Assembly: GCA_038200385.1 (NCBI GenBank)
Contig: JBBPYA010000268.1
Location: 1-6,709, forward strand
Direction of reading: 5' to 3'
Source: JBBPYA01 sp038200385
GTDB taxonomy: Bacteria > Actinomycetota > Actinomycetes > Mycobacteriales > Geodermatophilaceae
Length of the DNA: 6,709 nt
Shown here one piece after another: positions 1 through 4,262 of the stretch. Position numbers and translations under genes: made by a program. Under the pieces are notes generated by a model. The model saw only the letters and a program-made list of their open reading frames with translations. It was not told the DNA's origin and did no database searches. How positions within the stretch are numbered: position 1 is the first letter of the stretch; each line of letters starts with the position of its first letter.

Positions 1-836
1 AGCCGGTCCCGCTGGTGGCCGAGCAGGCGCACTTCTTCGTGGACGTCGGGTACCACGCGCTTGGCCGCGTCGGTCGGCGTGGCGGCGCGGACGTCGGCGG
101 CCAAGTCCACCAGCGGCGTGTCCGGCTCGTGGCCGATGGCGCTCACCACCGGGGTGGCGCAGCCGGCCACTGCCCGGCACAGCGCCTCGTCGCTGAAGGG
201 GAGCAGGTCCTCGACCGAACCGCCACCGCGCGCAAGGACGATGACGTCGGTGTCGGGGTCGGTGTCCAGCCGGCGCAGCGCGGCGATCACCTCCGCGGCC
301 GCGGCCGGGCCCTGCACGGCGCAGGACTCCACCCGGATCCGCACTTCGGGCCAGCGCTGCCGGGCCACGCTCAGGACGTCGTGCTCGGCGGCGCTGGACC
401 GCCCGGTGATCAGGCCGATGCCGCGCGGGAGGAAGGGCAGCGGCCGCTTGCGGGCCGCGGCGAAGAGCCCTTCGGCGGCCAGCAGCTGCTTGAGTCGTTC
501 GAGGCGGGCCAGCAGCTCGCCGACCCCGACGGCGCGCAACTCCACCGCCCGCAAGGACAGGGTGCCCCGGCCGAGGAAATAGTCCGCGCGGGCCCGGAGC
601 ACGACGCGGGTGCCCTCGGTCAGCGGCGCGGACAGGATGTCGCGCCGGCAGGTGACCGACACCGAGATGTCCGCCGACGTGTCCCGCAGGACCAGGAAGC
701 AGGTCGCCCCGCGCAGTGACACCTGGGTGACCTGGCCCTCGACCCAGACCTCGCCGAGGCGGGCGATCCATTCCCCGATCTTGCGGGCGACCGTGCGCAC
801 CGGCCACGGCGCGTCGGCCGAACTCGGCGCGCTCAC
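1..836 (-). CDS. xseA: Exodeoxyribonuclease VII large subunit (partial, N-terminal 278 residues)
   Basis: This is the catalytic subunit of exonuclease VII, which cuts single-stranded DNA from both ends into oligonucleotides in the cytoplasm and works with many copies of the small subunit XseB. The gene reads leftward off the window, so the C-terminal coiled-coil part is missing. Residues about 12-110 form the OB-fold DNA-binding domain (WPVRTVARKIGEWIARLG, then VWVEGQVT). The nuclease domain starts near residue 135 (LPRGIGLITGRSSAAEHDVL). Family catalytic signatures are visible: RGGGSVEDL from R203, IGHEPDTPLVDLAADVR with H236, D239 and D244, and the typical actinobacterial STPTDAAKRVVPD. The GTG at 836-834 is chosen because it places WPVRTV near residue 11, as in mycobacterial XseA. 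It lies 3 bp after the stop of the upstream gene without a good Shine-Dalgarno sequence, so translational coupling is likely. xseB is expected beyond the left edge. Identity is very secure; the exact start is fairly secure. Confidence 0.96.
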   Translation of the reverse strand, partial: MSAPSSADAPWPVRTVARKIGEWIARLGEVWVEGQVTQVSLRGATCFLVLRDTSADISVSVTCRRDILSAPLTEGTRVVLRARADYFLGRGTLSLRAVELRAVGVGELLARLERLKQLLAAEGLFAAARKRPLPFLPRGIGLITGRSSAAEHDVLSVARQRWPEVRIRVESCAVQGPAAAAEVIAALRRLDTDPDTDVIVLARGGGSVEDLLPFSDEALCRAVAGCATPVVSAIGHEPDTPLVDLAADVRAATPTDAAKRVVPDVHEEVRLLGHQRDR

Positions 837-839
837 GGC

Positions 840-1574
840 TCAGCCGCGGCGGGAACGGGCCAGCCGGTTGGTCAGCATCGTGACGTACGGCAAGCGTTGC
901 CGGGTGGTCTCCTCGTGGACGAGCAGCGCGGCGAGGTCCTCGTCGGAGAACCTGGAAAGCCGGGCCCGCAGCTGCGCCACCGTCCACTCGTCGTAGCCCT
1001 CGACGGGCGCGGCCGGCCGCACGACCGGAGGCGCAACGACCCCGGCCGGCCCGAAGGGCTCATCGCCGGGAGCCAGCAGCGCGGTCGACTCGACGGGCCC
1101 GTCGTCCGGATCGATGAGTCCGGCAGCCGGATCGATGATTGGGTCGGCCGGATCGGTGAGTCCGTCGAATCGATCAGCCGGCGGCGGCTCGGCGACGAGG
1201 TCGAACGCGGACGGCGCGACGCCCATCGGGGTGAGCAGCGGAGCCAGTCCGGGCCGCCGGCCGCGGGTCTCCCGCGGGACCGTCATCGGGATCGCGGGGT
1301 CCGGGTCAGCGCCGTCGCCGCCCGGGCCGTCGTCGTCGAACGTGGCCCAGGCCGGAGCGTCGTCGGGCCGGCCGCGCACCTGCAACAGGAACTCATCGCC
1401 CCGCGCCACCAGGTCGGCGTACTCCTGCTGCACCCGCATGGACGCCTGCATCGCGGCCCCGACCGCCTGCACGGGCAGCGCGACCACCCGTTCGGGCAGC
1501 CGACGGACCTCGTCCAGGGTGCGCGCGGCGAGCCCGGCCACGGCGCGCAGCGGCAACGGCAGTTCAGCGCTCAT
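840..1574 (-). CDS. Rv1109c-like lipid-droplet-associated protein homologue
   Basis: This 244-residue protein is recognised mainly by its place between xseA and ispH, as for M. tuberculosis Rv1109c, and by its two-ended architecture; homologues are annotated as lipid droplet-associated proteins. Residues about 5-68 are predicted amphipathic helix with hydrophobic stretches (LPLPLRAVAGLAARTLDEV, then VVALPVQAVGAAMQA), plausibly the lipid- or membrane-facing part. Residues about 69-192 are Asp/Pro/Gly/Ala-rich and look disordered, and include three tandem heptads at 139-159. The C-terminal block, residues 194-241 (YDEWTVAQLRARLSRFSDED and then LPYVTMLTNRLAR), is charged and helical and looks like the conserved core. 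The ATG at 1574 is preferred over one 20 codons upstream, which would run through the ispH promoter region and encode non-family sequence. There is no enzyme motif, signal peptide or clear transmembrane helix. Molecular function is not established by sequence; the lipid-droplet label is family knowledge. Confidence 0.85.
   Translation of the reverse strand: MSAELPLPLRAVAGLAARTLDEVRRLPERVVALPVQAVGAAMQASMRVQQEYADLVARGDEFLLQVRGRPDDAPAWATFDDDGPGGDGADPDPAIPMTVPRETRGRRPGLAPLLTPMGVAPSAFDLVAEPPPADRFDGLTDPADPIIDPAAGLIDPDDGPVESTALLAPGDEPFGPAGVVAPPVVRPAAPVEGYDEWTVAQLRARLSRFSDEDLAALLVHEETTRQRLPYVTMLTNRLARSRRG
1098..1160. repeat. 21-bp tandem repeat (3 copies) in the Rv1109c homologue
   Basis: Three head-to-tail 21-bp units (1098-1118, 1119-1139, 1140-1160) share the plus-strand core CCGGATCG[AG]TGA at 1106-1117, 1127-1138 and 1148-1159, each exactly 21 bp apart. 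On the minus strand they encode the heptads LTDPADP, IIDPAAG and LIDPDDG (residues 139-159) in the disordered middle of the protein. Copies differ mostly in the spacer half of the unit. This is a coding minisatellite, not a regulatory iteron array, given its frame and location. Confidence 0.8.
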
Positions 1575-1647
1575 CCCTACAGCGTGCCCTACCGGCGCCG
1601 GAGCGCGCCCGAGCCGGTCCCGGTCCGCAGCCACGTACGATCGGGTT
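1575..1647. promoter_or_regulatory. Divergent intergenic region between the Rv1109c homologue and ispH
   Basis: These 73 bp are the longest non-coding stretch in the window and must hold the promoters of both flanking genes unless those lie in coding sequence. Toward ispH there is a good TANNNT hexamer (TACGAT). Toward the Rv1109c homologue only a weaker CACGCT (1586-1581) is found, 6 nt before the ATG. No convincing TTGACA-like -35 box, operator dyad or riboswitch-like structure was seen. Confidence 0.6.
1636..1641 (+). promoter_or_regulatory. -10 hexamer TACGAT of a probable leaderless ispH promoter
   Basis: TACGAT matches the actinobacterial TANNNT -10 consensus. It ends 6 nt before the ispH ATG, so transcription would start at or next to the A of the start codon. 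No purine-rich Shine-Dalgarno sequence exists in the intervening bases (CGGGTT) or just upstream. In actinobacteria such as Mycobacterium this geometry is typical of leaderless mRNAs. A recognisable -35 element is absent, which is common for such promoters. Confidence 0.6.
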
Positions 1648-2619
1648 ATGTCGTCTCCGCCGGCCCGCCGGGTCCTGCTGGCCGCGCCGCGCGGATATTG
1701 CGCCGGGGTAGACCGCGCCGTGGTGACCGTGGAAAAGGCGCTGGAGCTGTACGGAGCACCGGTCTACGTGCGCAAGCAGATCGTGCACAACGTCCACGTC
1801 GTGCGCACCCTGGAGGCGCGCGGGGCGGTGTTCGTCGAGGAGAACAGCGAGGTGCCCGAAGGGGCGCGGGTCGTGTTCTCCGCACACGGGGTGGCCCCGG
1901 TGGTCCACGAGCAGGCCGAGCAGCGCTCGTTGCGGACCATCGATGCGACCTGCCCGCTGGTGACCAAGGTGCATCTGGAGGCGCGCCGGGTCGCCGGTGA
2001 CGACTTCGACATCGTGCTGATCGGGCACGAGGGGCACGAGGAGGTCGTCGGGACGACGGGGCAGGCCCCCGAGCACATCCACCTCGTGGACGGACCGGAC
2101 GACGTCTACTCGTTCGAGGTGCGCGACCCGGACAAGGTGGTGTGGCTGTCCCAGACCACGCTGTCGGTCGACGAGACGCTGGTCACCGTCGCCGCCCTGC
2201 GGCGGCGGTTCCCCAATCTGCACGCCCCGCCGAGTGACGACATCTGCTACGCCACCCAGAACCGTCAACTCGCGGTCAAGCAGCTCGCCGCGCAGTGCGA
2301 CCTGGTGCTCGTCGTCGGATCGACGAACTCCTCGAACTCGGTACGGCTGGTCGAGGTGGCGCTGGAGGCCGGTGCGCGCACCGCGCACCTGGTCGACTAC
2401 GCGGACCAGGTCCAGGAGAGCTGGTTGCACGGGGTCGGCACGGTGGGCGTGACCAGCGGAGCGTCGGTACCCGAAGAGTTGGTCACCGAGCTGCTGGACT
2501 GGCTCGCCGGACGCGGCTTCGACGACGTGTCGATCCTCACCGCGGCCGAGGAGAGTCTGGTCTTCAGTCTGCCGCGGGAGTTGCGCCGGGACCTGAAGGC
2601 TGCCGGCCGATCGGCCTGA
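1648..2619 (+). CDS. ispH: 4-hydroxy-3-methylbut-2-enyl diphosphate reductase (IspH/LytB)
   Basis: IspH carries out the last step of the non-mevalonate (MEP) isoprenoid pathway. It reduces HMBPP to isopentenyl and dimethylallyl diphosphate using a [4Fe-4S] cluster in the cytoplasm. The 323-residue product has normal family length and all key residues. Cluster cysteines are C18 (PRGYCAGVDRA), C102 (IDATCPLV) and C200 (DDICYATQNRQ). Substrate-site histidines are H47 (IVHN), H80 (SAHGVAP) and H130 with the catalytic E132 (GHEGHEEVVGT). T170/T171 (SQTTLSVDET), the SSNS motif at 228-231 and S273 (SGASVPE) also fit. The sequence closely resembles M. tuberculosis LytB2 (Rv1110). The ATG at 1648 is chosen because family homology begins a few residues later (RRVLLAAPRGYC) and a -10 hexamer sits directly before it; the open frame upstream to 1114 is antisense to the neighbouring gene and is not coding. 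It is probably transcribed alone and converges on the next gene with 4 bp between stops. Confidence 0.98.
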   Translation: MSSPPARRVLLAAPRGYCAGVDRAVVTVEKALELYGAPVYVRKQIVHNVHVVRTLEARGAVFVEENSEVPEGARVVFSAHGVAPVVHEQAEQRSLRTIDATCPLVTKVHLEARRVAGDDFDIVLIGHEGHEEVVGTTGQAPEHIHLVDGPDDVYSFEVRDPDKVVWLSQTTLSVDETLVTVAALRRRFPNLHAPPSDDICYATQNRQLAVKQLAAQCDLVLVVGSTNSSNSVRLVEVALEAGARTAHLVDYADQVQESWLHGVGTVGVTSGASVPEELVTELLDWLAGRGFDDVSILTAAEESLVFSLPRELRRDLKAAGRSA

Positions 2620-2626
2620 GCGCTCA
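2605..2626. repeat. Two abutting perfect palindromes at the convergent stop codons
   Basis: The 12-bp palindrome GGCCGATCGGCC (2605-2616) is immediately followed by the 10-bp palindrome TGAGCGCTCA (2617-2626). The second one contains the ispH stop TGA (2617-2619) and the opposing gene's stop TGA (2626-2624) exactly at its two ends. Neither has the stem, loop and U-tract of a classical intrinsic terminator, and there is no non-coding room for one. They may be incidental in such GC-rich DNA or act as a compact two-way termination or pausing site. Confidence 0.55.
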
Positions 2627-3121
2627 GCGCCCGGTGACCTGGCGCAGCGCCGCCACCACGACGGCGAGCGCGGTCGCCACTGCCATCGCCGGGAACCCGA
2701 AGACCACCCCGGCGGCGATGCCGGGCGCACTGAAACTGAGGGTGGGGGCAAGCGCTGCAGCCGCAGCGCTGAGGGCGAGGTAGACCAGCGGCGCTGCGAG
2801 GACGACGGTCAGCAGACCGCGCCGGCGGACCAGCCAGCAGGCCAGCACCGAGCCCACCGCGAGCATGACGAGCGTCCCCAGGCCCAGGACCGGGCCCAAC
2901 AGCAGGTCCGTGAACGCGCCGAGCGCCCCGCCCACGAACATCACCAGCACGGCACCGGCAGCGGTCAGGCTGATCCCGCCTCCCGCCGAGCGGTCTGGTC
3001 GGCCGGAGCGGTCCGACACGCGTGGGCGGTCGGGCCGACCGGAGCGCGCGGCGGCAGCAGGATCGGCCCAGGGTGGGGCCCCTCCGCCACGCGGATCCGA
3101 CGTGCGGCTGCGAACGGTCAT
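2624..3121 (-). CDS. Four-helix membrane protein, Rv1111c-like (probable DUF6542)
   Basis: This 165-residue protein has a basic, Arg/Gly/Pro/Ser-rich cytoplasmic-looking tail (residues 1-48, with RSGRPDR at 27-33 and again at 39-45) followed by four hydrophobic helices. These lie at about 50-70 (SLTAAGAVLVMFVGGALGAF), 76-98, 102-124 and 134-158. It occupies the place of M. tuberculosis Rv1111c, between ispH and ychF, a family I recall as DUF6542. No catalytic or transport motif is visible, so function is unknown. The ATG at 3121 is supported by a TANNNT hexamer 8 nt upstream and by the 45-bp gap to rmuC. The gene lies last in the minus-strand run alkA-rmuC-this gene and may be read from that operon as well as from its own promoter. 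It ends 4 bp from the ispH stop on the other strand. That it is a real membrane-protein gene is quite secure; the family name is less so. Confidence 0.82.
   Translation of the reverse strand: MTVRSRTSDPRGGGAPPWADPAAAARSGRPDRPRVSDRSGRPDRSAGGGISLTAAGAVLVMFVGGALGAFTDLLLGPVLGLGTLVMLAVGSVLACWLVRRRGLLTVVLAAPLVYLALSAAAAALAPTLSFSAPGIAAGVVFGFPAMAVATALAVVVAALRQVTGR
2751..2770. repeat. Perfect 8-bp inverted repeat with 4-nt loop inside a coding region
   Basis: AGCGCTGC (2751-2758) and GCAGCGCT (2763-2770) flank a 4-nt loop. The repeat falls in the run of Ala/Leu codons at the end of the third membrane helix of the Rv1111c-like gene. It could fold in either mRNA, and read-through from convergent ispH would carry it 130 nt past the ispH stop. 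No U-tract follows. Codon constraints of an alanine run may be the whole explanation. Confidence 0.4.
2991..3046. repeat. Imperfect 20-bp direct repeat encoding RSGRPDR twice
   Basis: The copies at 2991-3010 and 3027-3046 match at 17 of 20 positions by eye and start 36 bp apart, so they are in frame. On the minus strand they encode the two RSGRPDR segments in the basic tail of the Rv1111c-like membrane protein. This looks like an old in-frame duplication in a low-complexity tail. Confidence 0.6.
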
Positions 3122-3129
3122 GGCGTCCC

Positions 3130-3135
3130 ACGGTA
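3130..3135 (-). promoter_or_regulatory. -10 hexamer TACCGT before the Rv1111c-like gene
   Basis: On the minus strand TACCGT (3135 to 3130) fits TANNNT and lies 8 nt before the ATG at 3121, within the 45-bp gap after rmuC. The intervening bases (GGGACGCC) contain no clear Shine-Dalgarno motif. This fits an internal promoter making a leaderless or nearly leaderless transcript, as proposed for ispH and ychF. Confidence 0.5.
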
Positions 3136-3166
3136 GCCGCTGCGGGCGGCCGCGATCGGCACCGGC

Positions 3167-4258
3167 CTACGGCGGGTCGGTCCGGACCAGGCCGTCCTCG
3201 GCGCCCTCGATCAGCTCCGGTGCCTGCAGCACCCGTGCCATGTCCTCCACCGGTCGCGGCCCCGGCAGGGCGGCCGAGGTCACGTCGAGTTCAGTGAACT
3301 GGCGGGCGGTGACCAGGACCTTGCGCTCCAGTGAACCGACCGTCTGGTTGTACCTGGTGACCGCCGAGCCGAGGGCGGCTCCGAGCCGGTCGAGGTGCCG
3401 GCCCATGGTGGCCAACCGGGTGTGCAGCTCCCGGCCCAGCGCGAGCACCCGGTCGGCGTGCTCGGCCATCGTCTCCTGCCGCCAGGTGAACGCGACGGTC
3501 CGCAGCAGGGCGACCAGCGTGGCCGGGGTCGCGATCACCACGTCCCGGCCGAATGCGTGCTCGAGCAGCGCCGGATCGGTCTCCAGGGCGGCCTGCAGGA
3601 AGGCGTCGGAGGGCATGAAGAGCACTACGAACTCCGGGCTCGGTGCGAAGCGGTCGGCGTAGCCCTTCGCCGCGAGCTGGTCCACATGGGTCCGCACGTG
3701 GCGGGCGTGCGCGCGCAGCCGGGCTGTCCTGGTGGCCTCGTCCCGGGCGTCAAGGGCCTCGACGTAGCCGGCGAAGGGAACCTTCGCGTCGACGACGACA
3801 CAGCGTCCACCGGTCAGGGTCACGACGAGATCGGGCCGCAGCCGCCCGTCATCGGTAGTCGACGTCGGCTGCTCGAGGAAGTCGCAGTGCCGGAGCATGC
3901 CGGCGGCCTCCACGATCCGGCGCAGCTGCATCTCGCCCCACCGCCCCCGGACCTGGGGTGCACGCAGCGCGGTGACCAGCGCACCGGTCTCGCGGCGCAG
4001 CCCGGCGGAGTCCTCGCTCATCGCCCGGACCTGCTCCCGCAGCGCGCCGTAGGCGGAGCTGCGTTCGCGCTCGATCGCCTGGATCTGGGCCTGGACCCGC
4101 TCCAGCGTGGCGCCGAGGGGCGCCACGGCATCGGTCAGCGCGGAGGGTCCGACGTCGTGGCGGCCCAGCCGGGTGCCGGCCACGAAGCCGGCCACGAAGC
4201 CGGCACAGCAGCCGGCCGCCACAAGAAGCACGCACAGCAGCACCCCGGTCACGGTCAT
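3167..4258 (-). CDS. rmuC: DNA recombination protein RmuC homologue
   Basis: RmuC-family proteins are membrane-anchored and carry a PD-(D/E)XK-like nuclease fold; E. coli rmuC limits inversions at short inverted repeats. This 363-residue product starts with one hydrophobic anchor (residues 4-28, including AGFVAGFVAG), followed by a short predicted coiled coil (about 40-98). The conserved core runs from about residue 99: RGRWGEMQLRRIVEAAGM, then RPDLVV with D142 and VVVDAKVPF with D157 and K159 as candidate nuclease residues, FVVLFMPSDAFLQAAL (210-225) and IATPATLVALLRTVAF (242-257). It is on the short side for the family, mostly because the coiled coil is brief. The ATG at 4258 gives a proper anchor and lies 4 bp after the alkA stop, so the two are probably co-transcribed. 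A Cys pair (C17, C18) in the anchor is noted, but the surrounding residues do not make a convincing lipobox. Family assignment is secure; the biochemical role in actinobacteria is inferred. Confidence 0.95.
   Translation of the reverse strand: MTVTGVLLCVLLVAAGCCAGFVAGFVAGTRLGRHDVGPSALTDAVAPLGATLERVQAQIQAIERERSSAYGALREQVRAMSEDSAGLRRETGALVTALRAPQVRGRWGEMQLRRIVEAAGMLRHCDFLEQPTSTTDDGRLRPDLVVTLTGGRCVVVDAKVPFAGYVEALDARDEATRTARLRAHARHVRTHVDQLAAKGYADRFAPSPEFVVLFMPSDAFLQAALETDPALLEHAFGRDVVIATPATLVALLRTVAFTWRQETMAEHADRVLALGRELHTRLATMGRHLDRLGAALGSAVTRYNQTVGSLERKVLVTARQFTELDVTSAALPGPRPVEDMARVLQAPELIEGAEDGLVRTDPP
4175..4204. repeat. 12-bp tandem repeat (2.5 copies) in the RmuC membrane anchor
   Basis: The unit GCCGGCCACGAA occurs at 4175-4186 and 4187-4198 without change, followed by a half copy GCCGGC to 4204. 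On the minus strand it encodes AGFVAGFVAG (residues 19-28) at the end of the hydrophobic anchor. The unit is a multiple of three, so slippage would lengthen or shorten the helix by four residues without breaking the frame. Confidence 0.8.
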
Positions 4259-4262
4259 GCCG

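Noticed and set aside
15..719. 234-codon plus-strand open frame at the left end
   Set aside because: Antisense to xseA, which shows the OB-fold and nuclease signatures continuously on the minus strand.
1106..1159. Repeats CCGGATCGATGA as replication iterons or operator sites
   Set aside because: The 21-bp spacing is explained by an in-frame heptad repeat in a coding region; there are no origin or regulator genes nearby.
1114..1647. Open frame extending ispH upstream by 178 codons
   Set aside because: It is antisense to the Rv1109c homologue, low-complexity Ser/Arg/Ala sequence, and IspH family homology begins only after the ATG at 1648.
897..2000. 367-codon plus-strand open frame over the Rv1109c homologue and the start of ispH
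   Set aside because: Arg/Gly/Pro-rich shadow frame crossing two well-supported genes on different strands.
1564..2751. 395-codon minus-strand open frame across ispH
   Set aside because: It is a GC-driven shadow of ispH, which carries every catalytic residue; the minus translation resembles no family I recognise.
4233..4250. RmuC N-terminus as a lipoprotein signal (LLVAAGCC)
   Set aside because: It superficially resembles a lipobox, but the conserved RmuC architecture is a single uncleaved anchor, and a GFVAGFVAG hydrophobic continuation follows the cysteines.
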